A stretch of DNA of 64,000 nucleotides from Pseudosulfitobacter pseudonitzschiae (GCF_900129395.1 NZ_FQVP01000011.1:44258-108257); one strand, 5' to 3'; shown: positions 46,053 to 55,457, counted from the first letter of the stretch. A program made the numbers and translations. The notes: a model not told the origin generated them from the sequence alone.

Positions 46053-46712
46053 TTACAGCCCCCACCAGCGCAGGGTCTGCGCCAGATGCAGGTCGATGGC
46101 GGCGATGGTCGCGTTCGTGTCGCCGGCCTGAAGGGCTGCGATGATCGACAGGTGTTCCTGCATGGCGGGCACGATCCGGTCCTGTAGCAGCGGGCGCGAA
46201 TTCTGGATCACCGCGATCCGGTTGCGGTTCTCGGCATAGCATTGCACCAGCAGCGGGTTTTCCAGCCCGCCGGCCAGTGCGTCGTGCAGGCTGAGATCGA
46301 CGGTGATCGCCTGGGGCGGCAGCAGCGGGGTCATGTTCTGTTGGGCGCGGTCCAGCATCTGTTGGTGGCTGTCGCGCAAGGGGTCAAGCCCCTGCACCGG
46401 GCCGCGCGCCAGCAACCGCCGCGCGCCTTCCTTGTCCAGCGTGGCGCGCATGTCCATGCAGTGACGGGTGAATTCCGGGCCTGCATCCATCACCGTGATC
46501 CCGCGTTTGGGCAGGATTTTCAGCAAGGATTGCTGTTCGGCGCGTTTTGTCGCCTCGCGGATGGCGGCAATGGGAAACCCCAGTTCTTCGACGAGACTGG
46601 GCATCGAGAAGTAGGTGCCCGATCGCAGTTTTCCCGCGCGCAAAGCCTGTAGCAGCGCATCAAAGGCCCTGTCGTATTGCGGCTGTGTGTCAGGCTTTGG
46701 CGTCATGTTCAT
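46053..46712 (-). CDS. GntR-family (FCD type) transcriptional regulator
   Basis: A 219-residue regulator with an N-terminal winged helix (about 15-75: ALRAGKLRSGTYFSMPSLVEELGFPIAAIREATKRAEQQSL) and a helical FCD ligand-binding domain with the conserved Asp/His positions in DLSLHDALAGG and EHLSIIAALQAGD. It is transcribed toward the end of the peptide importer operon and divergently from the YfcC-type carrier, and could regulate either. A TTTCAA...TTGAAA element in its own upstream region hints at autoregulation. Confidence 0.87.
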   Translation of the reverse strand: MNMTPKPDTQPQYDRAFDALLQALRAGKLRSGTYFSMPSLVEELGFPIAAIREATKRAEQQSLLKILPKRGITVMDAGPEFTRHCMDMRATLDKEGARRLLARGPVQGLDPLRDSHQQMLDRAQQNMTPLLPPQAITVDLSLHDALAGGLENPLLVQCYAENRNRIAVIQNSRPLLQDRIVPAMQEHLSIIAALQAGDTNATIAAIDLHLAQTLRWWGL

Positions 46713-46848
46713 AAGGGTGGGCCGTCATTTTCAAGTTTATTTTGAAAGTCCTGTCGGTTCTGCAACGTTGTCTTTTAGAAAATATCACACCTAAAATGTT
46801 AGACGAAATTTTATAACCGATCAACGCTATTTCTTGGGAGGAGATGCG

Positions 46849-48285
46849 ATGAGCACGCAAGATGTTGAACTGGAGACAGGCGAGGACAAACCGGGGTTTC
46901 AGATGCCCCATATCTACGTGATCCTGTTCGTCTTTACCGCGCTGGCGGCGCTGGCCACGCATTTCATTCCGGCGGGTCTGTATGACCGGATCACGCTGGA
47001 AAACGGCAGGACGGCGATTGATGCCAGCACCTATCGCACGGTCCCGTCCAGCCCCGTGGGCCTTGAGGATTTCATGATGGCGGTGCCGCGCGGGCTGGCG
47101 GATGCGTCGGTCGTGGTGTTCTTTACCTTCATCATTGGCGGCATGTTCATGGTCATCCGGCGGACGGGGCTGATTGATGTGGCCGTGGACAAGCTGACCC
47201 GCCGGTTTGCCGCGCGGTCGATCCTGATCCTGCCGGTTCTGATGGTGACGTTTGCGGTCGTGGCGACGCTGATCGGCACGCAAGAGCTGGCGCTGGTTTA
47301 TGTGCCGGTCATCCTGCCGCTGATGATCGCGCTGCGGTTTGACAGCATCACGGCGGCGGGGGTTGCGTTGCTGGCGACGACGGCGGGGTTCACGTCGGGC
47401 GTGCTGAACCCGATCAACACCGGGCTGGGCCAGACCATTGCCGAGCTGCCGCTGTATTCGGGTGCCGGTCTGCGCACGTTGCTGTTCGTTGCCTTGCTGG
47501 GGGCGGCGGTGTTGTACATCACCCGCTATGCGCTGCGGGTGCGCCGCGATCCCGAGCTGGGGTTGATGGCGGGTGACGCCAAGGAGATCGAAAAGCGGGC
47601 CATCTATCAGAACAACATCGACAGCCCCGCCTTGCGGTTCACGGGCCGTCAGATGGTGGCCGGTCTGGCCGCGCTGGGATTTTTCGCGGTCATGGTCTGG
47701 GGCGTGCTGACGCGCGGCTGGTTCATGATGGAGATGGCGGGGCTGTTCGTGCTGATGGGCATTTCTGTCGGCCTGATCGCCGGTCTGTCCACCACAAGGA
47801 TTTGCGAGGCCTTTAACGAAGGGTTCCGCGACGTGCTGGTGGGCGCGATCATCGTGGGGCTGGCGCGTGCCGTGGCGGTGATGCTGGAGCAGGGGCAGGT
47901 CATGGACACGCTGGTGCACGGGCTGGGCAACCTGGTGGGCAGTTTCCCGCACACGCTGTCTGCGGTGGGCATGTTCCTGTCGCAGCTGGGGTTCAACTTT
48001 GTCATCCCGTCAGGCAGCGGTCAGGCGCTGGTGACGATGCCGATCATGGCACCGCTGTCGGACCTGATCGGCGTGACCCGCCAGAACGCGGTGCTGGCCT
48101 ATCAACTGGGCGACGGGCTGTCGAACATCCTGTATCCGACCTCGGGCTATTTCATGGCGACGCTGGCGCTGGCGGGGGTAAGCTGGGACCGCTGGGTGCG
48201 TTTCTTCCTGCCGCTGTTCGGCATCTGGGTCGCGATTGCGGCGGGGTTCCTGGTCTATGCCCAGTTGACCGGCTGGATCGGCTGA
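46849..48285 (+). CDS. YfcC-family membrane carrier
   Basis: A 478-residue integral membrane protein of the YfcC/DcuC (C4-dicarboxylate anaerobic carrier-like) family, with about 11-13 hydrophobic segments. Recognisable motifs are FVFTALAALATHFIPAGLYDR at the start, GTQELALVYVPVILPLMIAL, and NFVIPSGSGQALVTMPIM near the C-terminus. GGGAGGAG precedes ATG 46849. Proteins of this family are linked with basic amino acids or peptide-derived ligands in annotations, but substrates are rarely proven. It is divergent from the GntR gene. Confidence 0.88.
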   Translation: MSTQDVELETGEDKPGFQMPHIYVILFVFTALAALATHFIPAGLYDRITLENGRTAIDASTYRTVPSSPVGLEDFMMAVPRGLADASVVVFFTFIIGGMFMVIRRTGLIDVAVDKLTRRFAARSILILPVLMVTFAVVATLIGTQELALVYVPVILPLMIALRFDSITAAGVALLATTAGFTSGVLNPINTGLGQTIAELPLYSGAGLRTLLFVALLGAAVLYITRYALRVRRDPELGLMAGDAKEIEKRAIYQNNIDSPALRFTGRQMVAGLAALGFFAVMVWGVLTRGWFMMEMAGLFVLMGISVGLIAGLSTTRICEAFNEGFRDVLVGAIIVGLARAVAVMLEQGQVMDTLVHGLGNLVGSFPHTLSAVGMFLSQLGFNFVIPSGSGQALVTMPIMAPLSDLIGVTRQNAVLAYQLGDGLSNILYPTSGYFMATLALAGVSWDRWVRFFLPLFGIWVAIAAGFLVYAQLTGWIG

Positions 48286-48306
48286 CAGGGTTTCGCGTAA
48301 GGCAGG

Positions 48307-48337
48307 GGGCCGGTGCAGGGATGCGCCGGCCCTTTTT
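48307..48337 (+). terminator. Terminator after the YfcC-type gene
   Basis: GGGCCGG and CCGGCCC form a 7-bp stem around a 12-base loop, followed by five T. It lies 21 bases after the carrier stop and 9 bases before the end of the convergent FAD oxidoreductase gene. Confidence 0.8.
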
Positions 48338-48346
48338 GCATGTGGG

Positions 48347-49645
48347 TTACAGGCCGGTTGTCCGTTCCACCGCGTCGCGGAAGCGATACCAGCCGGTGAC
48401 GGCGGGCAGGAACCACGGGGTTTCGCGGTAAAAGGGCAGGGTGGGGAAATCCAGATTCCAGAACGCGGATTTTGGCCCGCCGGACATCGCCTGACCCGCC
48501 ATGTGGCCCAGATAGCTTTGCATGGCCACGCCCGAGCCGTTGCAGCCAAGGGCGTGCACGATGCCTTCGTGTTCGCCCAGGTGCGGCAGCAGGTCGAAGG
48601 TAAAGGCGATCTTGCCGGACCAGGCGTATCGGATCGGCAGGCCGGTGATTTGCGGAAACACTGTGTAGAGGCGCGCGGCCAGTTCGTCGGCCACCTCTTG
48701 TGCGGGGCGTTCCTGCAGGCTGGCGCGGCCGCCGAACAGGATGCGTTTGCGATCCGGCGTGGGGCGAAAGTAGCTGAGCAGGCGTTTGCTGTCGACGGCG
48801 GTGCGGCCCTGCGGCAGCAGTTCGTCGATCAGCCCGTCGGGCAGTTCGTCGGTGACAACGATATAGCTGGCGGCGGGGATCACGCGGCGGCGCATCCACG
48901 GGCGCAGGGCGTCGGAATAGCCGTTGGTGGCGATGAACACCTTTTCGCAATCCACCCGCGCGTTGCCGGCCGCGACCCGCCAGCCGGTGCCGGTGCGGCT
49001 GATGCCGCTGACGCGGTGGGTGTCGCACAGGACCGCGCCGGTGCTGACGGCAAGGTCCATCAGACCTTGCACGTATTTGCCCGGATGCAATTGGCCTGCG
49101 CGGTCGATGGTCATGACGCCGTGATAGAGATCGGTTCCGATCACCTGACGCTGTTGGTCCTTTGGGTACAGGTGCGTGCCGTCGCGGGTCATCTTGCCGC
49201 TTTTGGCCTGCATCGCGGTGTAATGTGCAGGCCGGGCGGCGCAGACGACGCGGCCCGAGCGGCGGTATTCCGCATCGCGGGGCAACTGTGGCATCAGCGC
49301 TTCGATATGGTCAAAGGAGGCGGCGGCCTCGGCCTTCAGCGCGTCATAGACGCCGGGCGGCAAGCGCCCCTCAAGCGGCGAGCGGACGTTGGAGGACGCG
49401 GCGGATTTGCCAAGGTTCACACCGCTGGACACATGGCCCGCGTTGCGCCCGCTGGCGCCAAAGCCGAAAGCCTCCGCCTCGAGTACCACCACCGACACGC
49501 CGGCGCGGCGCAGGGTGATGGCCGCGTTCAGGCCGGTAAAGCCGCCACCGACGATCACCACATCGGTTTTCGCAGGCGGCGTGTTGCCCAGACGGCGCGG
49601 CGGGGCGTCCTGCCACCAGTAGGGAGTGCTGATCAGGTTCTGCAT
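48347..49645 (-). CDS. FAD-dependent oxidoreductase (DAO family, PuuB-like)
   Basis: A 432-residue flavoprotein similar in layout to gamma-glutamylputrescine oxidase and other amine/amino-acid oxidases. The N-terminal Rossmann motif is DVVIVGGGFTGLNAAITL (about 28-45), followed by the DAO signature GFGASGRNAGHVSSG and a C-terminal FAD segment with GLPIRYAWSGKIAFT and GCNGSGVAMQSYLG. Its ATG overlaps the stop of the upstream permease (TGATG), so it belongs to the polyamine-type importer operon and probably oxidises the imported amine. Substrate is inferred, not shown. Confidence 0.88.
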   Translation of the reverse strand: MQNLISTPYWWQDAPPRRLGNTPPAKTDVVIVGGGFTGLNAAITLRRAGVSVVVLEAEAFGFGASGRNAGHVSSGVNLGKSAASSNVRSPLEGRLPPGVYDALKAEAAASFDHIEALMPQLPRDAEYRRSGRVVCAARPAHYTAMQAKSGKMTRDGTHLYPKDQQRQVIGTDLYHGVMTIDRAGQLHPGKYVQGLMDLAVSTGAVLCDTHRVSGISRTGTGWRVAAGNARVDCEKVFIATNGYSDALRPWMRRRVIPAASYIVVTDELPDGLIDELLPQGRTAVDSKRLLSYFRPTPDRKRILFGGRASLQERPAQEVADELAARLYTVFPQITGLPIRYAWSGKIAFTFDLLPHLGEHEGIVHALGCNGSGVAMQSYLGHMAGQAMSGGPKSAFWNLDFPTLPFYRETPWFLPAVTGWYRFRDAVERTTGL

Positions 49646-50421
49646 CAGTCGCGTTCCACGAAGAACTGGATTCCGATGACACGGTCCAGGATGAACACCA
49701 TGGCCGAAGTGAACAGCACCAGTGCCGCCGATACGGCTGCGATGATGGGGCTGGCGCTTTCCAGCACTTCGGAAAACACCTGAACGGGCAGGGTCATGAC
49801 GAAGGGGCCGACCAGGAACAGGGTCACCGTCACCTCGTCGAAGGAGATGATAAAGGTGAACAGCAGCGACGTGACCAGACCGGGGCGCACGGCGGGCAGG
49901 GTCACCATCCAGAAGGTGCGCCAGGGGCGTGCGCCCAGGCTGGCGGCGGCCTCTTCCAGTGCGGCGTCGGATTTGCGCAGGGCGGCGGCGACCGGGCGAT
50001 AGGCGTAGGGAATGGTCAGGATGCAATGCACCAGCACCAACCCCGAGAAGGTGCCAAGCCAGCCCAGGCTGGACAGGGTTACGATCATGATCACGCCAAT
50101 CGCGGCGTGGGGAAAGATCAGCGGCGCCAGCAGGATGGTTTCATAGGTGGCGCCAAAGCGGATCTTGTGGCGGACCACGGCCCAGGCGGCGGCAAAGCAG
50201 GCACCGGTGCTGACCACGGCGCCAATCAGCGCCAGCAGCGCCGAGGTGCCCAAGACCCGCAGCCAGTCGGCCGAGCCGAGGAATTCCGCATACCAGCGCA
50301 GCGACAGACCCTTGATCGGGAAGGACAGGTAGCCCGCCGAGGTAAAGGAAGACAGCACCACGATGAGGATGGGCATGGGCAGGAACAACAGGACGGCGAT
50401 GCCGATGTAACGGGGGATCAT
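49645..50421 (-). CDS. Polyamine-type ABC transporter permease (PotC-like)
   Basis: A 258-residue permease of the spermidine/putrescine class with six membrane segments. The class motif SFTSAGYLSFPIKGLSLRWY is near the N-terminus, and the EAA loop is LEEAAASLGARPWRTFWMV. Its start overlaps the previous permease stop (ATGA) and its stop overlaps the FAD oxidoreductase start. Confidence 0.92.
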   Translation of the reverse strand: MIPRYIGIAVLLFLPMPILIVVLSSFTSAGYLSFPIKGLSLRWYAEFLGSADWLRVLGTSALLALIGAVVSTGACFAAAWAVVRHKIRFGATYETILLAPLIFPHAAIGVIMIVTLSSLGWLGTFSGLVLVHCILTIPYAYRPVAAALRKSDAALEEAAASLGARPWRTFWMVTLPAVRPGLVTSLLFTFIISFDEVTVTLFLVGPFVMTLPVQVFSEVLESASPIIAAVSAALVLFTSAMVFILDRVIGIQFFVERD

Positions 50422-51257
50422 GAGGGCGCTCCATCGGTCAGGCGTTTGGACAGCCAGCGTTCCAGCACTTGCAGCGGCAGCACGACGGCCATGGCGGTGA
50501 CCAGCAGGACGGTCGCCAGGGCGGCGGCCTTGGGGTAGTCAAAGAAGTGCATGACTTCCTGGAAAATCTCGGTGCCGATCATGGTGTCGCCCAGGCCCCC
50601 CAGCAGCAGCGGGGTGACAATCGCGCCGGTGGACATCAGGTACACCAGCGTGACGCCGGTCAGGATGCCCGGCAGGGACAGCGGCAACAACACGGTGCGA
50701 AAGCTGTAAAAGGGGCGACCGCCAAGGCTCATCGACGCTTCTTCCAGGTTGCGCGAGATTTGCATCAAGACCGACAGGATGGCGATGATCATGAACGGCA
50801 GCAGCACGTGCACCAGCCCCATCACCACGCCAAAGTCGTTGTACATCAGCTTGAACGGGCGGTCGGCCATGCCGGTCCACATCAGGAACCCGTTGACCAG
50901 CCCGCGCGGCCCCAGGATCACCACCCAGCCATAGCTGCGCACCACGATGGACACCAGCCACGGGAAGATGATCAGCAGCAGCAGGATGTTCCGGTTGCCC
51001 TGATAACGCGCCACATAATAGGCGGTGGGATAGCCCAGCAGCAGGCAGAAAAACGTGGTCAGCGCCGCCGTGCGCAGGGTCCGGCCCAGCATGGCGATAT
51101 AGTCGGGGCGGTTCATGATGTCGACGTAATGGTGCAGGTCGATCTGCCCGTCGATCAGGACCGACGACGCGATCAACCGCACCAGTCCGATCAGGAATAT
51201 CCCGATCAGAATGGCAGAGGGGGCAAGCAACAGGGCAGACCGCAGGGTCCTGGCCAT
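50418..51257 (-). CDS. Polyamine-type ABC transporter permease (PotB-like)
   Basis: A 279-residue permease with six membrane segments. The PotB-type region VARYQGNRNILLLLIIFPWL and the EAA loop LEEASMSLGGRPFYSFR are visible. It is the first of two permease genes, separated from the binding-protein gene by 64 bases that include a stem-loop. Confidence 0.92.
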   Translation of the reverse strand: MARTLRSALLLAPSAILIGIFLIGLVRLIASSVLIDGQIDLHHYVDIMNRPDYIAMLGRTLRTAALTTFFCLLLGYPTAYYVARYQGNRNILLLLIIFPWLVSIVVRSYGWVVILGPRGLVNGFLMWTGMADRPFKLMYNDFGVVMGLVHVLLPFMIIAILSVLMQISRNLEEASMSLGGRPFYSFRTVLLPLSLPGILTGVTLVYLMSTGAIVTPLLLGGLGDTMIGTEIFQEVMHFFDYPKAAALATVLLVTAMAVVLPLQVLERWLSKRLTDGAPS

Positions 51258-51289
51258 AAGAAGGCTCCGTTCGTGTGGGCGAGGGGTGG

Positions 51290-51313
51290 CAGGCCCGGAC
51301 AGCGCCGGGCCTG
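51290..51313 (-). other. Intercistronic stem-loop between binding protein and permeases
   Basis: CAGGCCCGG and CCGGGCCTG form a perfect 9-bp stem with a 6-base loop 9 bases behind the binding-protein gene. There is no U-run, so it more likely protects the upstream mRNA from 3' decay than terminates. Confidence 0.65.
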
Positions 51314-51321
51314 CGGTCAGA

Positions 51322-52380
51322 TCACAGGGTCGACATCATCTGGTCGATGGCGGCGACGGTGTCTTTTTGGTGTTCGGCGATATAGCCCCAATCGGGCTGA
51401 TACAGCTTGGCGCGCAGGTCGGTGTAGTCCATGCCCAGCTTGGCCTTGATCTCATCCGTGGCCACCGCGTTTGAGTTGGCGGGGATATAGCCGGAATAGG
51501 CCATGCCGCTTTCCTGCGGGGCGGCGCTGGCGCAATAGTTCAGCCATTCCGCGACCTGTTCACGGTCCGCCACACCCTTGGGCGCAAAGACCGCATAGGG
51601 CAACAACAGGCTGCCTTCGGTGGGGATCACCATCTTGACGTAGTCCACGCCCGCTTCGTTCAGCGCCCAGACGCGGGTGGAATAGAACGGCATCGCCGCC
51701 ACTTCGCCGCGTTCCAGCATGGTGTTTTGCTGGGCCAGCGAGTTGGACACGATCAGCACGTTGCGCGCCATGCCGGTCAACAGCTCCATGCCGCCTGCGG
51801 TGTTCATCTCGTCGCCGCCGGCGGCGATTGAGAACATGGTCAGGTCATAGGTCGACAGGTAGATCGGGCGGGTCATGCCCAGACGGCCACGCCATTTCTC
51901 GTTTGCGAGGTCCTTCCAGGACTGGAAGTCGTCCACCGAGGCTTCGTTGGTGTTCACGGCAATGCCGTAATAGGCGAAATAGGGCGTGACACCGGCCAGA
52001 CGGCCATCGGGGGTTTTCAGCCAGTATTTTTCGTCGATGTCCTTCATCGCGGGCAGTTCGTCGATGCTGAAGGTTTCCAGCATGTCGTCGCGCATCAGGT
52101 TTACGCCCTGCACAAAGGTGCCGATGCCGGTGTGATATTGTGGTGCGCCGGCCTGCGCGCGAAACTGGGCCTCGGGGTTGGGCACCTCGACCACGCGCAC
52201 GGCGGTGCCGGATTTTTCCTGATAAGGCGTGGCAAAGGAATGGGTCCAGGTGTCCCCCGTACCGCCGCCCCAGGAGGCGTGCAGCAACTGGTCGGTCCGG
52301 GCGGAAAGGCGGCCCGGAAGGCTGAGGGCGGCGGCGGTGCCAAGCGCGCCCGCGATGGTCTGGCGTCGTGTCAGGTTCAT
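51322..52380 (-). CDS. Polyamine-type ABC transporter substrate-binding protein (PotD-like, Tat signal)
   Basis: A 352-residue periplasmic binding protein. The N-terminus MNLTRRQTIAGALGTAAAL has a twin-arginine motif followed by a weakly hydrophobic stretch and a cleavage region near LSA-RTDQ, pointing to Tat export of a folded protein. The mature part has the family features LHASWGGGTGDTW and NTNEASVDDFQSWKDL. It is encoded between the ATPase and permease genes. The ligand is probably a polyamine-like or other amine compound. Confidence 0.9.
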   Translation of the reverse strand: MNLTRRQTIAGALGTAAALSLPGRLSARTDQLLHASWGGGTGDTWTHSFATPYQEKSGTAVRVVEVPNPEAQFRAQAGAPQYHTGIGTFVQGVNLMRDDMLETFSIDELPAMKDIDEKYWLKTPDGRLAGVTPYFAYYGIAVNTNEASVDDFQSWKDLANEKWRGRLGMTRPIYLSTYDLTMFSIAAGGDEMNTAGGMELLTGMARNVLIVSNSLAQQNTMLERGEVAAMPFYSTRVWALNEAGVDYVKMVIPTEGSLLLPYAVFAPKGVADREQVAEWLNYCASAAPQESGMAYSGYIPANSNAVATDEIKAKLGMDYTDLRAKLYQPDWGYIAEHQKDTVAAIDQMMSTL

Positions 52381-52399
52381 GTCAGTTCTCCATGTCAGG

Positions 52400-53551
52400 T
52401 TATGAACGTCCCGGTTTGCCCGGGATCAGTGTCACTGCGGTGTCGGTCCATCCGACCGACACCGGTGCTTTGGCCGGCAGCGGGTGGCCGCCGCCCGGTT
52501 GGAACGGCACCTGCGCCAAAAGGCGTCCTGCCGCGCTGTCCAGCGCATAGGTGATCGTGGCGCCGGAAAAGCTGTGAGACAGGACCTGTGCGGCGATAGG
52601 CTGGTCGGTGCCAAGGGTCATGTGTTCGGGCCGGATCGAGATGGCCACATCGGTGCCCAGCCCCAGCGAGGTGTCACCCGCGGGGGCGGTCACGGTGGCG
52701 GTGACGTTGTCAAGCTTCAGCGTCACCCGCCCGCCGCTCGCGGCCTGGACCTGTCCACGCAGCAGGTTGGTTTCACCCACGAAACGGGCCACGAATTCGG
52801 TGGCGGGGCGGTGATAGGTGTCGACCGCCGAGCTGAACTGTTCGACCCGGCCCGCGTTCATCACCGCGATGCGGTCGGACATCGACAGGGCTTCTTCCTG
52901 ATCGTGGGTGACAAAGACAAATGTGATGCCGGTTTCCTGCTGGATGCGCTTCAGTTCGGTCTGCAACTGGCGGCGCAGTTTCAGGTCCAGCGCCGACAGC
53001 GGCTCGTCCAGCAGCAGCACGTCGGGCTGGGTGACCAGCGACCGCGCCAGCGCCACGCGCTGCCGTTGCCCGCCGGAGATCTGGCCGGTGCGGCGGGTGT
53101 CGAAGCCGTCAAGCCCGACCAGCGCCAGCATGTCCTGCACCTTGGCTTGCAGCCCGTCGGTGCGGCCCCGTGCCCGCAGCCCGAAGGCCACGTTGTCAAA
53201 GACGTTCATATGCGGAAACAGCGCAAGGTTCTGAAACACCAGTCCGATTTCGCGGTCATAGGCGGGGCGGTGGGACATGTCCTCGCCGCGCATCAGGATG
53301 CGGCCCTGGGTGGGTGTTTCGAACCCTGCGATCATGCGCAGCAGGGTGGACTTGCCACAGCCCGACGGCCCCAGAAGGGTGACGAATTCGCCCTGCATGA
53401 TGTCGATCGACACGCTGTTGACCGCCACGGCTCCGTCAAACCGTTTGGTGACGTGATCAATGGACAGGATCGGTTCGGCAGGGGTGTTGTCACGGGCCAA
53501 ATTCGGGGTCTCCATGATGGATGCGATGGGGATATGCGCTGGCTGGATCAT
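52400..53551 (-). CDS. Polyamine-type ABC transporter ATP-binding protein (PotA-like)
   Basis: A 383-residue ATPase: Walker A GPSGCGKS, signature ISGGQRQR, Walker B LLLDEPLSALD and H-loop FVTHDQEEAL are all intact. A C-terminal TOBE domain follows (about 285-375). It is the first gene of the operon ATPase, binding protein, permease, permease, oxidoreductase. Start choice is uncertain: ATG 53551 has a run of G directly upstream, and ATG 53515 would also keep the domain intact. Confidence 0.92.
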   Translation of the reverse strand: MIQPAHIPIASIMETPNLARDNTPAEPILSIDHVTKRFDGAVAVNSVSIDIMQGEFVTLLGPSGCGKSTLLRMIAGFETPTQGRILMRGEDMSHRPAYDREIGLVFQNLALFPHMNVFDNVAFGLRARGRTDGLQAKVQDMLALVGLDGFDTRRTGQISGGQRQRVALARSLVTQPDVLLLDEPLSALDLKLRRQLQTELKRIQQETGITFVFVTHDQEEALSMSDRIAVMNAGRVEQFSSAVDTYHRPATEFVARFVGETNLLRGQVQAASGGRVTLKLDNVTATVTAPAGDTSLGLGTDVAISIRPEHMTLGTDQPIAAQVLSHSFSGATITYALDSAAGRLLAQVPFQPGGGHPLPAKAPVSVGWTDTAVTLIPGKPGRS

Positions 53552-53845
53552 GCCCCCAAGTTCGCGCCACCGACCCCGTTCAAGTCAAATAGCAAGTTTT
53601 TCCTAAATCATTCGATTATGGAATGTTTGCCGCGATTGCCCGCGCTGCGGGTGGGATGAAACCGTCCGCGTCGTCCTTGTAGGGCGCTGAAACCTGCCCG
53701 TTTTCTTCGGTATACCAATCATAATCTGGGGTAATGTTTAGTGAACCATTTGGCATTTGCGCGTCGGGAAAATGGCTGTCTAGGTGGAGGCAAGAGGGAC
53801 GCTGGTCCATCTGATGCACGTAAAAATCGCAGGACATTAGCCCGG

Positions 53846-55447
53846 ATGACACCCGTACCCCTGACCCGCCCGGATCAAACTCCAGACCAACGCCGCGCCA
53901 CGATCGAAGCGGCGGAATTGCCGCAATCGGTGCCTGCGTTGCTGGACGAGGCGGTGCGCGACAGCCCTGACCAGATGCTGTGGGATTTCTTCGACGACGG
54001 CACGCAGACGACCTATGCCCAAGGCCAGCATGACAGCCGCAGGATGGCCGCGTTGCTGGCCGAGCTGGGGGTGCGGCGGGGCGACAAGGTGGCGGTGATG
54101 CTGCCCAACGTGTGCGAAATGCCGCTGGTCTGGCTGGCGCTGGGGCGGTTGGGGGCGGTGATGGTGCCGGTGAACACCCGCTATTCCCCGCGCGAGCTGG
54201 ATTATGCGGTGACCAATGCGGGGGCTGCGTTCCTGGTGATCCATCAGGAGCTGGCGGACATTCTCAAAGCCGCGACCGTGACCCCGACGGTGGTTGTCGT
54301 CGGCTCGGAAGACTGGGCCGACCGCTGGCAGCGCGCGGATGCGCAGGATTGCCCGCAGGTGACGGTGGGCTGCGATGATCTGCTGAACATTCAATACACC
54401 TCGGGGACCACGGGGCTGCCCAAGGGGTGCCTGCTGTCGCACCGCTATTGGCTGACCATCGGCATGGTGAACGCATGGCGCGACGGGCAGCGGTTCGGGC
54501 GGGTTCTGGCGACGACGCCGTTCAGCTATATGGACCCGCAATGGCTGTTGCTGATGGCGATTTACCAGCGCGGGACGCTGGTGGTGGGACGCAAGCAGAG
54601 CGCGTCGAAATTCTCGCACTGGCTGTCCGCGCACCGGATCAATTTCTGCCTGTTCCCCGAGGCCGCGTTGAAACAGCCCCCTGCCGCCCATGATGCCGAC
54701 AACCCGGTGGTGCGGGCGAACATCTATGGCGTGCGCGCCTCGGCACACCGCGAGATCGAGGCGCGTTACGGATTGGTCGCGCGCGAAGCCTTTGGCATGA
54801 CCGAGATCGGGTCGGGCATGTACATGCCGCTGGAGGCCGACGACATGATCGGGTCGGGCAGTTGCGGCATCGCCGCGCCGTTCCGCGAGACCAAGATTGT
54901 CGATGATGCGGGCCGCGAGGTGCCGACGGGCGAGGTCGGGGAATTGCTGGTGCGCGGCCCCGGCATGGCGGCGGGCTATTTCGACAACCCCAAGGCGTCG
55001 GCGGAGCTGTTGGCGGGGGGCTGGCTGCACACCGGCGATCTGTTCCGCAAGGATGCGCAGGGCTATCACTACATCGTAGGCCGCAAGAAGGACATGATCC
55101 GGCGGTCGGGCGAGAACATAGCCTGCCGCGAGGTCGAGGGCGTCTTGCGCGACATGGAGGCCATCGAAGAGGTGGCGCTGATCGCGGTGCCGGACGCGCT
55201 GCGCGGTGAAGAGGTCAAGGCGTTCATCTCACTTCAAAAGGGGGCGACCGGCGATGTCGACCTGATCGGGAAGATCATCGAATACGCGGGCGACAGGCTC
55301 GCCTCGTTCAAGGTGCCGCGGTACTTCGAGTTTATCGAAACCATGCCCCGCACCACGTCATTCAAGGTGGCCAAGACCGAACTGGCCAAGACGCGCGAAG
55401 ATCACCGGATTGGTGCATTCGACCGTGTGGAACATCTGTGGCGCTAG
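53846..55447 (+). CDS. AMP-dependent acyl-CoA synthetase/ligase
   Basis: A 533-residue member of the ANL superfamily. It has the P-loop YTSGTTGLPKGCLLSHR (A3), FGMTEIGSGMY (A5), the hinge region GWLHTGDLFRKDAQGYHYIVGR, and the C-terminal lysine in TTSFKVAKTEL. It is nearest in layout to carnitine/crotonobetaine-CoA ligases (CaiC type), so the acid activated may be a small amino- or ammonium-acid; this is inference. The start at ATG 53846 is preferred to 53741, which would extend into promoter DNA. It begins the three-gene run with the amidohydrolase-like protein and the amidase. Confidence 0.88.
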   Translation: MTPVPLTRPDQTPDQRRATIEAAELPQSVPALLDEAVRDSPDQMLWDFFDDGTQTTYAQGQHDSRRMAALLAELGVRRGDKVAVMLPNVCEMPLVWLALGRLGAVMVPVNTRYSPRELDYAVTNAGAAFLVIHQELADILKAATVTPTVVVVGSEDWADRWQRADAQDCPQVTVGCDDLLNIQYTSGTTGLPKGCLLSHRYWLTIGMVNAWRDGQRFGRVLATTPFSYMDPQWLLLMAIYQRGTLVVGRKQSASKFSHWLSAHRINFCLFPEAALKQPPAAHDADNPVVRANIYGVRASAHREIEARYGLVAREAFGMTEIGSGMYMPLEADDMIGSGSCGIAAPFRETKIVDDAGREVPTGEVGELLVRGPGMAAGYFDNPKASAELLAGGWLHTGDLFRKDAQGYHYIVGRKKDMIRRSGENIACREVEGVLRDMEAIEEVALIAVPDALRGEEVKAFISLQKGATGDVDLIGKIIEYAGDRLASFKVPRYFEFIETMPRTTSFKVAKTELAKTREDHRIGAFDRVEHLWR

Positions 55448-55457
55448 GAGAACGGCC

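Noticed and set aside
53616..53852. 78-codon minus-strand frame before the CoA ligase
   Set aside because: It fills the promoter gap between the ATPase gene and the CoA ligase, has no ribosome-binding site and no recognisable domain; kept out as unproven.
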